Below are positions 26,750 to 36,356 of a DNA stretch of 64,000 bases, piece after piece; within the stretch, counting starts at the first letter, position 1; every line of letters begins with the position of its first letter. The notes under the pieces were generated by a model. That model was not told where the DNA came from and did no database searches. It saw nothing but the letters and a program-made list of their open reading frames with translations. The translations under genes were made by a program, and so were the position numbers. The DNA is from Clostridium manihotivorum (GTDB taxonomy: Bacteria; Bacillota; Clostridia; Clostridiales; Clostridiaceae): NCBI RefSeq assembly GCF_004015185.1, contig NZ_CP025746.1, forward strand, positions 1,691,776-1,755,775, given 5' to 3'.

Positions 26750-26973
26750 TTACATATTCCCCCTTTATTGAAAAACAATGTTAAGTATAGCTCTTTGTGG
26801 CGCAAATTGTCAATATAGTATATAAAAGTGTTTAATTTATGAATATTATGACAAAATTGCAATTGCATATTATAGACTTTGTACAGTTGATAAACGTATA
26901 CATTTATTAGATAATGTTAGCATAGCAATAATTTGAGTATGAACTGCAAAGTTCATAGTTAGGAGGAAGAAAA

Positions 26974-29016
26974 ATGAGCACACCTATAAAAAAGTTTGAT
27001 AAGCTACTACATGGTGGAGATTATAATCCTGATCAATGGTTAGATTATCCTGAAATATTAAAGCAAGACATTGAATTGATGAAAAAGGCACATGTTAATT
27101 GTGTTTCACTTGGGATATTTGCATGGGCTACCTTAGAGCCAGAAGAAGGAAAATATCAATTTGATTGGCTAGAAGAAGTTATTAATAATCTATATAAAGA
27201 AGGAATTTATACGGTTCTAGCAACTCCTACAGGGGCTATGCCAAAATGGCTTACAGAGAAGTATGAAGAAGTTCGTCAGGTTAGGGAAAACGGGGTTAGA
27301 AATTTGTCAGGAGGAAGGCATAATTTCTGTTACACCTCTCCGGTGATGAGGGAAAAGGCAAAAGCTATAGATACAGAATTAGCTAAAAGGTTTGGTAATC
27401 ATCCAGCAGTTATATTATGGCATATTTCAAATGAACTAGGTGGAAATGGATCAGATGCATCTTGCCATTGTCCTTTATGTCAAGAAGCCTTTAGAGAATG
27501 GTTAAAAAACAAATATAAGAGCTTAGATGCTTTAAACCATGCATGGTGGACAAAGTTCTGGAGCCATACCTATACAAGCTGGGACCAAATTCATAGTCCA
27601 GCTCCAAATGGTGTGAACTTTATACATGGCTTGAAATTGGATTGGAAAAGATTTGTGACTGCTCAAACTCTAGAATTTTATAGCAAGGAATGTGAAACAG
27701 TTAAGAAATATAGCACAGATATACCTGTAACCACTAATATGATGGAGTTTTTCCAGTGTCTAGATTACTTTAAATTCAAGGATTATGTTGATATCATTTC
27801 TTGGGATGCGTACCCAAGCTGGCATGATGGCAAGGATGATATTGATTTAGCCATAAGATTTGCAGCTTGTCACAACATAATGAGATCAATCAAGAAAGCA
27901 CCATTTTTGTTAATGGAAAGTACACCTTCTCTTACTAACTGGAAGCCTATTAACACACTTAAGAGACCTAAGATGCATATGCTTTCTTCTATGCAGGCTG
28001 TAGCACATGGTTCTAATAGTGTACAGTACTTCCAATGGAGGAAAAGTAGAGGAGCTTCAGAAAAATTACATGGTGCGGTGGTAGATCATTTTGGAAAAGA
28101 AGATACTAGAGTATTTAAAGATGTAACTGAAGTTGGAACTAGGCTAGAAGCGTTGACAGATAGAATTTATAAAACAATAAATAAGCCAAAGGTTGCAATT
28201 ATATTTGACTGGGAAAACTGGTGGGCTATAGATGACGCACAGGGACCAAACAATATAGATATGAAGTATGTTGAGACAGTAACTAGTCATTATAAGGCTT
28301 TCTGGCAAATGGGTATTGATGTGGACTTTATTGATATGGAGCAGGAGCTTGATGATTATAAATTAGTTATTGCACCAATGACATACATGATAAAGAAGAA
28401 ATTTGGAGAAAGAGTAAAAGAATTTGTTAAAGATGGCGGAAGCTTTGTTAGCTCTTATTGGAGTGGAATTGTAGATGAAACAGATTTGTGTTTCCTTGGG
28501 GGATTTCCAGGAATAATAGGAGAGGTTGTAGGAATAAGAAGTGAAGAAATTGACGCAATAAATGAAAATTATCCTAATAGTATCCACTATAATAACAAGT
28601 CTTACGAAGTGAGAGATTTATGTGATTTAATTCATTTACAAGGTGCAAAAGCCGAAGGATATTATGAAAAAGATTTCTATGAAGGAAGACCAGCACTCAC
28701 TAGAAATGAATATGGAAAAGGAATGTCCTACTATATTGCAGCTAGAACCTCAGATGAATTTAATAGAGATTTTTATGGTAATCTAGTAAATGAAATAGGA
28801 ATAGAAAAGAATATGAATATTAATCTACCTTACGGAGTAACTGTGGCTAAAAGGGTAGGAGAAAGTGAAGATTTCTTATTCGTTCAGAACTTTAATTCTA
28901 GTCCGGTTTCATTTGAGTTGGATAAAAAATATGAGATTGCAGAAGATGGGGTAGAGGTAAGTGGTAAATTAGAGTTAGAAGCTTATGGATGCATCATACT
29001 AAAAACTTTAAAGTAA
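26974..29016 (+). CDS. beta-galactosidase, GH42
   Basis: A 680-residue glycoside hydrolase of family 42. The N-terminal TIM barrel begins HGGDYNPDQW. The acid/base Glu is residue 154 in WHISNELGG and the nucleophile Glu is residue 315 in FLLMESTPS. The Cys cluster ASCHCPLCQ, with the earlier FCYTS, matches the family's structural zinc site. A trimerisation (glutamine-amidotransferase-like) domain follows from about residue 400, and a short beta domain ends the protein. There is no signal peptide, so it acts inside the cell on imported galactosides or galacto-oligosaccharides, for example from pectin side chains. The ATG has AGGAGGAAG upstream. Normal length for the family. Confidence 0.93.
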   Translation: MSTPIKKFDKLLHGGDYNPDQWLDYPEILKQDIELMKKAHVNCVSLGIFAWATLEPEEGKYQFDWLEEVINNLYKEGIYTVLATPTGAMPKWLTEKYEEVRQVRENGVRNLSGGRHNFCYTSPVMREKAKAIDTELAKRFGNHPAVILWHISNELGGNGSDASCHCPLCQEAFREWLKNKYKSLDALNHAWWTKFWSHTYTSWDQIHSPAPNGVNFIHGLKLDWKRFVTAQTLEFYSKECETVKKYSTDIPVTTNMMEFFQCLDYFKFKDYVDIISWDAYPSWHDGKDDIDLAIRFAACHNIMRSIKKAPFLLMESTPSLTNWKPINTLKRPKMHMLSSMQAVAHGSNSVQYFQWRKSRGASEKLHGAVVDHFGKEDTRVFKDVTEVGTRLEALTDRIYKTINKPKVAIIFDWENWWAIDDAQGPNNIDMKYVETVTSHYKAFWQMGIDVDFIDMEQELDDYKLVIAPMTYMIKKKFGERVKEFVKDGGSFVSSYWSGIVDETDLCFLGGFPGIIGEVVGIRSEEIDAINENYPNSIHYNNKSYEVRDLCDLIHLQGAKAEGYYEKDFYEGRPALTRNEYGKGMSYYIAARTSDEFNRDFYGNLVNEIGIEKNMNINLPYGVTVAKRVGESEDFLFVQNFNSSPVSFELDKKYEIAEDGVEVSGKLELEAYGCIILKTLK

Positions 29017-29020
29017 TACC

Positions 29021-29130
29021 CTGTTAAGATACAATGTTGAAATTAAGTGGTCAGTCATTCGATGCTTAAATGGCTTGTTTATATAGCAGCTCCTTAATAA
29101 CCACTTAATTTCAACAACATTACCCAATAT
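29021..29130. repeat. repeat family C, complete copy
   Basis: Begins CTGTTAAGATACAATGTTG. Arms AATTAAGTGG/CCACTTAATT and GTTGAAA/TTTCAAC enclose GTCATTCGATGC and AGCAGCTCCTTAATAA blocks. It lies directly after the GH42 stop codon. Confidence 0.75.
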
Positions 29131-29179
29131 AGCTAATTACATCCGTATGTATCTAAGAAAAAGTAGAGGTATAAAAAAT

Positions 29180-29216
29180 GTCACTGAAGTAGAAGTTCTT
29201 CAGTGACGTTTTTTTG
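29180..29216 (+). terminator. terminator of the GH42 gene
   Basis: A perfect 10-bp stem GTCACTGAAG/CTTCAGTGAC with an 8-nt loop and a T7 run. Confidence 0.85.
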
Positions 29217-29676
29217 CATTTATGATTTAAACTTTCTTAGTATATAAATTAGTTTTTAAATAAATATTTACAATTTTTTAAATCATAGTAAACATATTTT
29301 ATTTAGCTGGTTTAAAATGATAAATTGTTAATTATAGGAGTTTAAAATAATAAGTTGTAAAAATAATGCTATATATTTATCAAATAAGTAAAAAAACTAA
29401 AAATATGATGATAATATTGTATTACTGTAACTTATTTGTTACTATATATACCATGCCGGTAGATTATGTATTTAATGGGGTTTTTATATATTAAATAAAA
29501 GTAATACAAGTTCTACCGAAAAAGGAAGCTACTATTTGGGGATTAATATTAAGGGATGTCTAAGTTAAATTAATCAAATAAATTATTGAACACTATAAAG
29601 CTTAATTAATATAGTGACTTTAATATTTATCTATTAATTTAACATTCATATATATAAATAAAAGGGGGTTATCAGT
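29217..29676. other. 460-nt upstream region of the M6 protease gene, with a 62-nt hairpin
   Basis: Very AT-rich. The one clear structure is at 29457-29518: CGGTAGA pairs with TCTACCG, and inside it TATTTAAT pairs with ATTAAATA. It lies 160 nt before the start codon and could be part of a structured leader or an operator. No known riboswitch consensus was recognised. No gene was found. Confidence 0.45.
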
Positions 29677-32016
29677 TTGTTAAAAACAAAAGCAGTTGCT
29701 TTATTGATGGCTGTAGCTGTTAGTATTGGCTCAGTATCATCAATTAATACAAACAGGATTAAAAATTTCGGGAAAAGCTTAGCTCTATCATCTAGTGAGG
29801 AATTAACACCAGTGGATTTAGCTATTGCCAATGATGAAAAAATCATTGAAATGTTAAAGAAAAAGGGGACAATCCCTAAAAATGCTACTCCAGAGCAAGC
29901 AAGCAAAATATTGAAAGATTATCTAAAAGATATCGAAAAGAAAAATGATGCAAGCTCTCAAAAGTTAAAGCAAATGGAGCAGGCAGGTATAAAGAAATTC
30001 TCACAGGAAGCTTCAAAGAAATCAACTTCTAAGAATGCTCAAAGTGTAGCTGCCAATGCAGAAAGCAACGGCAATATAACAAAGGGAAAGGCTTTAGTTA
30101 TACTAGTTCAATTCCCTGATTTAATGCATAATAGTATAAAACCTGGTGAAACAGATATGTATTATCAAGATTATACTCCAGGCCACTTCTCAAATATGCT
30201 ATTTGGAACAGATGGTTATGCAGGTCCAAATGGAGAGAAACTTATATCTATGAAGCAATACTATGATGAACAATCTGGTAAAACTTACGATTTTAGCGGG
30301 TCAGTAGTTGGCTGGTATACAGCTTCTCATCCAGCAGCTTACTATGGAGCACACACTGCTTCAGGTGGTAATGACTCTAACCCAAGAGCTTTGGTAAAAG
30401 AGGCACTTGTAGCTCTTGTAAAAGATAAAGGTGAAGACTTTTTAAAACAATTTGATTTGGAAAATCCATATGGTATTGTAGCAGGCGGTAAAAATCAGCC
30501 GGATGGTATAATAGACCACTTGATGATAATACATTCAGGTATTGGTGAAGAAGCTGGTGGAGGAGCATTAGGAGATAATGCAATCTGGTCACACAGCTCA
30601 AAGGTTTATTCCGTTTCAAATGGAGCAGCAGTTCCATGGAATATAACTGGTACAAAGATGTATGCATATCCATACACTATCGAACCTGAAGACGGAGCAG
30701 CAGGTGTTTTCTCTCATGAATATGGACATGACTTAGGACTTCCTGATGAATATGATATTAACTATACTGGTGCAGGTGAACCAGTAGCATACTGGTCAAT
30801 AATGTCAGCTGGAAGCTGGTCAGGTAAAATACCTGGTACTGAACCATCAGGTTTCAGTCCATGGTGTAAACAGTATTTCCAAAATACCTATGGTGGAAAC
30901 TGGTTCCATGGAACAACTGTTGATTACAAAGATATTACTGAGAAGGGTGCTTCTTATGTCCTAGATCAAGCTAGTGTAAAAGGTAAGAACAATGATTTTG
31001 TAAGAGTTAACTTACCTGACAAAGCAACAACTATAAATACTCCTGCTGAGGGTAAATATGAGTACTTTAGCGGTAAAGGTGATAACATAGACAACTCTAT
31101 GGTTATACCTGGAGTTGATTTAACTAATGCTTCTACTTCACAATTGAGCTTTAAGACTTGGTACGATATAGAACCAGATTATGATTATGCTTCAATTCAA
31201 GTTAAAGCTGAAGGGGAAAGTAAATGGACATCTATTAAAGGTAATATAACTACAGATAAGAATCCAAATGAGCAAAACCCTGGTAACGGGATTACAGGAA
31301 AATCAAATGGTTGGGTAGATGCATCCTTTGATTTATCTGACTATAAGGGTAAGAAAGTTGATATCAAAATAGATTATTGGACAGATGGTGGTGCCACATA
31401 TCCAGGTTTCTATGTAGATGATATTAAGTTAAGTACTAATAATGGTGTAGTTTTTGCGGACAATGCTGAAGGAGACGCTAAGTTAACTCTTAATGGATTT
31501 AAAAAAGATGACGGAAAAATGTATACAAAACAATATTATCTAATTGAATGGAGAAGTCATGCTGGAGTTGACGCAGCACTTGGAGATATAAAGAGAGGAA
31601 ACAGTCTAATGTCCTATGACCCAGGTATGCTTATATGGTATGCTGATGATTTCTTCTCTGATAACTGTACAGGTCCAGTTTCAGCAGGTGGACATCCTGG
31701 AGATGGATTTGTTGGAGTAGTTGATGCAGATCAAACTATAAACAAGTGGAGCGACGGAACTGTAGCAACTACAAGATATCAATTAAATGATGCTGCATTT
31801 AGTCTTAAGAAGAGCTCTAATATGTTCTTAGATTATGGTACAAGGACATTAACAGATAATAAGACATTTATGCATCCAATATTTGATGATCAAAAACACT
31901 ATATGAATAGTGAATTACCAGATGCAGGACGTAATATTCCAAAGCTTGGATTAAAGATATATGTAACTGCACAAAGCAAGGATATGAGTACAGGAACAGT
32001 TATGATAAAAAAATAA
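29677..32016 (+). CDS. secreted M6-family metalloprotease (InhA-like)
   Basis: A 779-residue secreted protease. The signal peptide is KTKAVALLMAVAVSIGSVSS. A propeptide region runs to about residue 125, with a Lys/Gln/Ser-rich stretch. The catalytic domain has the zinc motif HEYGHDLGLPDEYD at residues 347-360 and YWSIMSAGSWSG just after, a Met-turn block typical of M6. The C-terminal half carries a beta-sandwich (FKTWYDIEPDYDYASIQVKA) and GGATYPGFYVDDIKL, as in immune inhibitor A proteins. It probably degrades extracellular proteins. Translation starts at TTG 29677, 8 nt after GGGGG. No sortase signal, so it is likely released. Repeat A and a surface protein gene follow. Confidence 0.9.
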   Translation: MLKTKAVALLMAVAVSIGSVSSINTNRIKNFGKSLALSSSEELTPVDLAIANDEKIIEMLKKKGTIPKNATPEQASKILKDYLKDIEKKNDASSQKLKQMEQAGIKKFSQEASKKSTSKNAQSVAANAESNGNITKGKALVILVQFPDLMHNSIKPGETDMYYQDYTPGHFSNMLFGTDGYAGPNGEKLISMKQYYDEQSGKTYDFSGSVVGWYTASHPAAYYGAHTASGGNDSNPRALVKEALVALVKDKGEDFLKQFDLENPYGIVAGGKNQPDGIIDHLMIIHSGIGEEAGGGALGDNAIWSHSSKVYSVSNGAAVPWNITGTKMYAYPYTIEPEDGAAGVFSHEYGHDLGLPDEYDINYTGAGEPVAYWSIMSAGSWSGKIPGTEPSGFSPWCKQYFQNTYGGNWFHGTTVDYKDITEKGASYVLDQASVKGKNNDFVRVNLPDKATTINTPAEGKYEYFSGKGDNIDNSMVIPGVDLTNASTSQLSFKTWYDIEPDYDYASIQVKAEGESKWTSIKGNITTDKNPNEQNPGNGITGKSNGWVDASFDLSDYKGKKVDIKIDYWTDGGATYPGFYVDDIKLSTNNGVVFADNAEGDAKLTLNGFKKDDGKMYTKQYYLIEWRSHAGVDAALGDIKRGNSLMSYDPGMLIWYADDFFSDNCTGPVSAGGHPGDGFVGVVDADQTINKWSDGTVATTRYQLNDAAFSLKKSSNMFLDYGTRTLTDNKTFMHPIFDDQKHYMNSELPDAGRNIPKLGLKIYVTAQSKDMSTGTVMIKK

Positions 32017-32073
32017 TTTATAAGTGTGAAGGATTTTACTCTCTATCACCGATAAATTAATTTATTGTGGGAT

Positions 32074-32168
32074 TGTTCCTATATGAAAACTTAGTTTATA
32101 CTTGTTCGAAAATCGCAGTCTTTAGGGATTTTCGAGCATGTGTAGATTAATACTTAGATTAGGAACTC
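32074..32168. repeat. repeat family A, copy 2
   Basis: A 95-nt imperfect palindrome: GTTCCT/AGGAAC outermost, then AACTTAGTTTATAC with its counterpart, TTCGAAAATC and GGATTTTCGA near the centre. It lies between the protease and surface protein genes. Confidence 0.7.
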
Positions 32169-32223
32169 TATAATAGTTAAGGGTCTTTAATGGACAGGCT
32201 CTATACTAACTGAAAGGGTGAAA

Positions 32224-35200
32224 ATGTTGAAAGTATTTAAAATAAGAAAAAAACTTGGCATTTTTCTAAGCTCCTTGCTGTTTGTGAATATGATATATCT
32301 AGGAAATACTAAAAACCAGGCATTAGCTGAGGATAAAGGTATTTCATTAAATAGTGTGACCGTTGAAAGTAAATATGTAGCTCCTGGGGGAAGCAATAAG
32401 CTAGTTATAGATGCTTCAACAGGTACTGCAGCAGGTTTAGCTGATGAGGCTAATGCACTATATGTCATGAAAACTGGTGAGGAAGAGAAAGAGATAGAGG
32501 TTTCTCTACCTTTGGTAAATGGTAAGTACGAAGGTAAAGTAAATATTCCAGATAGTAGTTATCTGGGGAACTGGCAACTAAGCTATGTAATTGTTGGGGA
32601 TAAGGATGGAGATACTCAGATTTTTTATAATTCTGCAGTAAATTCAGGAGTCGGTATTAATTTGAGTTCAGCTGATTTCAAAGCTGGGGATGATAATGTT
32701 GGTCCTACCTTTGAAGCAATTTCAGTTAATAAGAATAAAGTCACTAAGCCATCTTCAGTTAATATCCAGATAAAAGCTAGTGATATAGACTCAGGTTTAG
32801 CAAAAGAAGCAAATCTTCTATATGTATTAAAGAATTCCAATGGGGAAGATGAAGAAAAAGAAGCTACATTGACACTAAAGGATGGACATTATGAAGGTAA
32901 TTTGGATATAGATGAAAAATTCACTGCTGGAACTTGGCAAGTAAGCTTTATCACACTAAATGATAATGTTGGTAATGTATCAGTGGTTTATAATTCTAAG
33001 CTTCATGGTGATGGACTAGGTATAGACCTAAGTGCTGGACAGTTCGAGGTAACAGAGGATAAAGAAGCTCCAGTATTAAGTTCAATAGAAGTTGATAAAA
33101 AGTTTGTAAAAAAAGGTGATACAGTAAAGCTTAAGGTTAAAGCTAAGGATGAAAGTGGTCTAGCTAATGAAGCTAATGCTTTATATGTAATAAATACTGT
33201 TGGAGAACCAATAGAAAAGGAAGTTACTTTGAAGCTTAATGGAGATACCTACGAAGGAGATTTAACTATAGATGATTCCTTTACTTCAGGTACTGCAAAG
33301 CTAAGCTATATAGTAATGCAAGATATATTGGATAATGTTGGCATTGTCTATAATTCTGATGTTAATGCAGGTGTAGGCGTAAACTTAAGCTCAGCAGATT
33401 TTGTAGTGGATCTTATAGCTCCTGGAGCACCAAGTGTAAAGTTAAGCACTGAGGAACCAACTAATAAAGATGTTGCTGTATCAATAGCTTCCGAGGATCC
33501 TGAAGCTAAGCTACAATATAAGTTAAAAGAAAATGCAGAATGGATAGACTATGCTGGAAGCTTTAACGTTACAGAAAATACTAATATCTATGCAAGAGCT
33601 ACGGATAAAGCAGGAAATATTGGTGAAACTGTAGTAAAAGAAGTTAAAAATATAGATAAGGTTCCACCGGTTGTTACGGTAACAGGGGTAGAGGATAAAG
33701 CTGTATACAGTAAGGCTGTTAAGCCTGTTGTTACTACTGAAGATTTGAACTCTGTGGCAGTAACTGAACTTTTAAATGATAAAGCTTATAATGGTGAAGA
33801 AATAACCGCAGAAGGCAACTATACTTTAAAAGTTACAGCTATTGATAAGGCTGGAAATATAACAGAAGTAGTGAAGAATTTTGTTATAGATAAAACAGCT
33901 CCTTCACTTTCTATAGAAGGTGTGGAGAATAATGGTCTATACAATAAAACTGTAAATCCAAAGGTAATAGCTGATGATAAGGATGCAGTTGTAACTTTAA
34001 CGCTTAATGGCAATCCATACAATGGAGAACCAATTGGTGCAGAAGGAAACTACACCTTAAAAGCTACGGCTGTTGATAAGGTTGGCAATCAGAGTGATAC
34101 CTCTATAAGCTTTGCTATAGATAAGACAGCACCTAAAGTTACTGTAGCAGGAGTAGAAGATAGAGCCATATATAATAAGTCAGTTAAAGCTACAGTAACC
34201 ACAGAAGATGTAAATCAAGTTACAGTTACTGAACTTCTCAATGATAAAGCATATAATGGTGAAGATATAACTGCTGAAGGCAGCTATACTCTGAAGATTA
34301 CAGCTGTTGATAAGGCAGGAAATGTAAGTGAAGTAGTGAAAAACTTTGTAATAGACAAGAGTACTCCAGCTTTATCCATATCAGGAGTAGAAAACAATGG
34401 ATTGTACAATAAAGCAGTTAATCCTAAGGTAATAGTTGATGATAAGGATGCAGTTGTTACTATTATGTTAAATGACAAGCCATATAATGGTGAGGCAATA
34501 AGTGAAGAAGGAATATATGTACTAAAGGCTACAGCAGTAGATAAGGCAGGAAATAAGAGCGATATGGCTATAACTTTTGTTATAGATAAAACAGCTCCTA
34601 CAATTAAAGTTTCTGGTGTTGAAGATGGTAAGAGCTATGATAACAGCATAGTTGTTGCAACAATAGAAACTGATGATAAAGCTGCTTCTGTGTCTGTACA
34701 GTTAGACAGTAATCCAGTTACTTTAACTGCTGAAGGCAAGATAGCTATTGGAGCTGAAGGTAGTCATACACTTGTTGTAAAAGCAGTAGACAAAGCTGGT
34801 AATAGTTTTGAGAAAACAATTAAATTTACTTTAAGCTTAAGCGTAACTGCAGATGGAAAGTCTACGGCAGATGCAATTAAAGCTGCTATAAATAATTCAA
34901 AAGCAGGTGCTCCTATTGTTGTAAATGCAGTAAGTAACCCAATAATTAAGCAGGAAGTGCTTTCTGCCATAAAAGGTATAGATAAGGATGTAACCTTTGT
35001 GGTTGAAAGTCAAGGAATTACATTACAATATACAATAAACGGTAAAGATATCGCTAATATTTCAAAGGATGTGGATTTAACCTTAAATCCTTCGGCGCCT
35101 AATGGCAAAGTTATTAGTAAGATTGCTAGTGATGCTCAGATAATATCCTTTAGATATGAAGGGGTACTTCCAGCTCCTATGAAGGTGAGAATACCTGTTG

Positions 35201-35520
35201 ATTCAAACAAACTTGATGCAACTAAACCAATATACTTCTATTACTACAATCCTTCAACAAAGAATACTGAATTAGTTGGAGATAAGTTAACTGCGTATAA
35301 GGTAGGCAATCAATATTATGTGGATGTAGTAATAAAACATTGCAGCGATTACTTCTTAACTAATAAAGATAATGCTACAGTTACAAAGAGAGTAGAAACT
35401 TTAGTTAAGACTGGATCCATAATAGATTCAAATGCATTGATTTTATTAGGCTTATTAGCTGTAGGGTTTGGAGCAGTTGTATTTGCCGCAACGAAGAGAA
35501 AAACTGCTAATCAAAAGTAA
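32224..35520 (+). CDS. cell-surface Ig-like repeat protein with sortase-type tail
   Basis: About 1,098 residues. The signal peptide (residues 1-38) includes LGIFLSSLLFVNMIYLG. Three N-terminal repeats of about 105-115 residues each contain an (A)LYVxK/N motif and end in (I/V)xLSSAxF or a variant. A short GAPSVKLSTEEP module follows, then five bacterial Ig-like repeats of about 75 residues ending in DKAGN...VIDKTAP. Four of these alternate in two types (TELLNDKAYNGE and GVENNGLYNK), so a two-repeat unit has been duplicated. The C terminus has LVKTGS at about residue 1060, a hydrophobic segment and a KRK tail, as in sortase substrates. ATG 32224 fits AAAGGG better than the GTG at 32218. Likely adhesive or structural role; binding target unknown. 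Confidence 0.85.
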   Translation: MLKVFKIRKKLGIFLSSLLFVNMIYLGNTKNQALAEDKGISLNSVTVESKYVAPGGSNKLVIDASTGTAAGLADEANALYVMKTGEEEKEIEVSLPLVNGKYEGKVNIPDSSYLGNWQLSYVIVGDKDGDTQIFYNSAVNSGVGINLSSADFKAGDDNVGPTFEAISVNKNKVTKPSSVNIQIKASDIDSGLAKEANLLYVLKNSNGEDEEKEATLTLKDGHYEGNLDIDEKFTAGTWQVSFITLNDNVGNVSVVYNSKLHGDGLGIDLSAGQFEVTEDKEAPVLSSIEVDKKFVKKGDTVKLKVKAKDESGLANEANALYVINTVGEPIEKEVTLKLNGDTYEGDLTIDDSFTSGTAKLSYIVMQDILDNVGIVYNSDVNAGVGVNLSSADFVVDLIAPGAPSVKLSTEEPTNKDVAVSIASEDPEAKLQYKLKENAEWIDYAGSFNVTENTNIYARATDKAGNIGETVVKEVKNIDKVPPVVTVTGVEDKAVYSKAVKPVVTTEDLNSVAVTELLNDKAYNGEEITAEGNYTLKVTAIDKAGNITEVVKNFVIDKTAPSLSIEGVENNGLYNKTVNPKVIADDKDAVVTLTLNGNPYNGEPIGAEGNYTLKATAVDKVGNQSDTSISFAIDKTAPKVTVAGVEDRAIYNKSVKATVTTEDVNQVTVTELLNDKAYNGEDITAEGSYTLKITAVDKAGNVSEVVKNFVIDKSTPALSISGVENNGLYNKAVNPKVIVDDKDAVVTIMLNDKPYNGEAISEEGIYVLKATAVDKAGNKSDMAITFVIDKTAPTIKVSGVEDGKSYDNSIVVATIETDDKAASVSVQLDSNPVTLTAEGKIAIGAEGSHTLVVKAVDKAGNSFEKTIKFTLSLSVTADGKSTADAIKAAINNSKAGAPIVVNAVSNPIIKQEVLSAIKGIDKDVTFVVESQGITLQYTINGKDIANISKDVDLTLNPSAPNGKVISKIASDAQIISFRYEGVLPAPMKVRIPVDSNKLDATKPIYFYYYNPSTKNTELVGDKLTAYKVGNQYYVDVVIKHCSDYFLTNKDNATVTKRVETLVKTGSIIDSNALILLGLLAVGFGAVVFAATKRKTANQK

Positions 35521-35552
35521 TGGATTAGTGTAAATATTAAAAAGTCTTAGAT

Positions 35553-35608
35553 AATAGGGTGTCTAGTAGTGATTATTAGTAATCATAAAAGATGCTCTAT
35601 TATTTTTT
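35553..35608 (+). terminator. terminator of the surface protein gene
   Basis: AATAGGGTGTCT (35553-35564) pairs over 12 positions with AGATGCTCTATT (35590-35601), several pairs being G-U, and a T-run follows. The loop of 25 nt is large. Confidence 0.55.
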
Positions 35609-35656
35609 ACTGTATAGGAAAATGTAAAAAGGATTCTAGTTAAACCTAGCAATATT
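35606..35656 (+). repeat. repeat family D, copy 1
   Basis: The block TTTTACTGTATAG, AAAATGTAAAAAGGATTCTA, then TAAACCTAG. It is repeated almost exactly at 35790-35835, so that the two copies bracket the family B element. Related blocks follow terminators at 44070 and 51868. Confidence 0.65.
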
Positions 35657-35707
35657 ATGATTTATAACAGTTATTTAAGGGGAACAGTAAAAAAAAAAAT
35701 CTTATTC

Positions 35708-35793
35708 GCCTGCCAGATTTTCCTCATATACATTCGGAAAGGCAGATGCGCAAAAAAAAGCTCACTGAAGAAGGCCGCTTCAGTGACTTTTTT
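35708..35793 (+). repeat. repeat family B, copy 4
   Basis: GCCTGCCAGATTTTCC, GGAAAGGCAGATGCGC, then terminator hairpin CTCACTGAAG-AAGGCCG-CTTCAGTGA with T6. The inner helix of hairpin 1 is TTTCC/GGAAA here, against TTTCTT/AAGAAA in copies 1 and 2. Confidence 0.85.
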
Positions 35794-35835
35794 ACTGTAT
35801 AGTAAAATGTAAAAAGGATTCTAGCTAAACCTAAT
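35790..35835 (+). repeat. repeat family D, copy 2
   Basis: Near-identical to copy 1 (TTTTACTGTATAG, AAAATGTAAAAAGGATTCTA, TAAACCTA). It begins in the T-run of the family B terminator. Confidence 0.65.
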
Positions 35836-35900
35836 TAGTAAATTTTATTTTTAACTTGAATATAATATCTATATAAGTTAGTTATTGGAGGACAAGTTTT

Positions 35901-36053
35901 GTGGTAAAGCTATTGAAAAGTATATTCAATTTTAATAATTTTAGGGAAGCTATGATAGAAAGTTTTCTTGGAAGAGTTGAATTAACTACAGAGGATTTTG
36001 TTAGTATATCTAATATTGTTAAGAATATTAATACTAATAACTTGAATCAATAA
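35901..36053 (+). CDS. small 50-residue ORF of unknown function
   Basis: GTG start at 35901 is preceded by TTGGAGGAC at 8-9 nt, and the frame stays open for 50 codons to a TAA at 36051. The product starts VKLLKSIFNFNNFREAMIES and continues with an acidic segment and an Asn-rich tail. Residues 1-25 could form an amphipathic helix. I do not recognise it. It stands alone between repeat D and the bce module. The good ribosome binding site and codon pattern favour a real small gene. Confidence 0.5.
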   Translation: MVKLLKSIFNFNNFREAMIESFLGRVELTTEDFVSISNIVKNINTNNLNQ

Positions 36054-36082
36054 TTAAAATACTTTATGAATTAAGAATATAA

Positions 36083-36130
36083 CCATGCATTAATAGGGAG
36101 AGTAGGTGACCTAGATGCATGGATTTCTTT
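36083..36130 (+). terminator. possible terminator after the small ORF
   Basis: CCATGCAT (36083-36090) pairs with ATGCATGG (36115-36122) across a 24-nt loop, followed by TTTCTTTT. Weaker than the other terminators because of the loop. Confidence 0.45.
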
Positions 36131-36356
36131 TATTATCAGTTTTGCGACTTATTCACCTATAGAGTTTCTAATACAGCAATAAGTTAATAAGTTGAAGTTA
36201 GAATCTTTAGTTCTAATACTAATTTAATATCTTATGATAGAATATGAATATATAACTTAAGGCATATTTACAACAAATAAAGCAGATATATTTTTATGTT
36301 TTCTTAATATTCAATAACAAGTAAAGCAATTAGTTAATTTAATTGGAGGTAAGTAA

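Noticed and set aside
26886..26905. cre-like ATAAACGTATAC upstream of the GH42 gene
   Set aside because: At least three mismatches to the consensus and no second element; too weak to call.
29457..29518. Hairpin before the protease gene as a known riboswitch
   Set aside because: It lacks the conserved blocks of c-di-GMP, SAM, TPP, lysine, purine, glycine or preQ1 aptamers as I know them, so it is listed only as an unnamed structure.
30377..30673. Leu/His-rich 98-codon frame antisense to the M6 protease gene
   Set aside because: Composition reflects the complement of the conserved catalytic region; no ribosome binding site.
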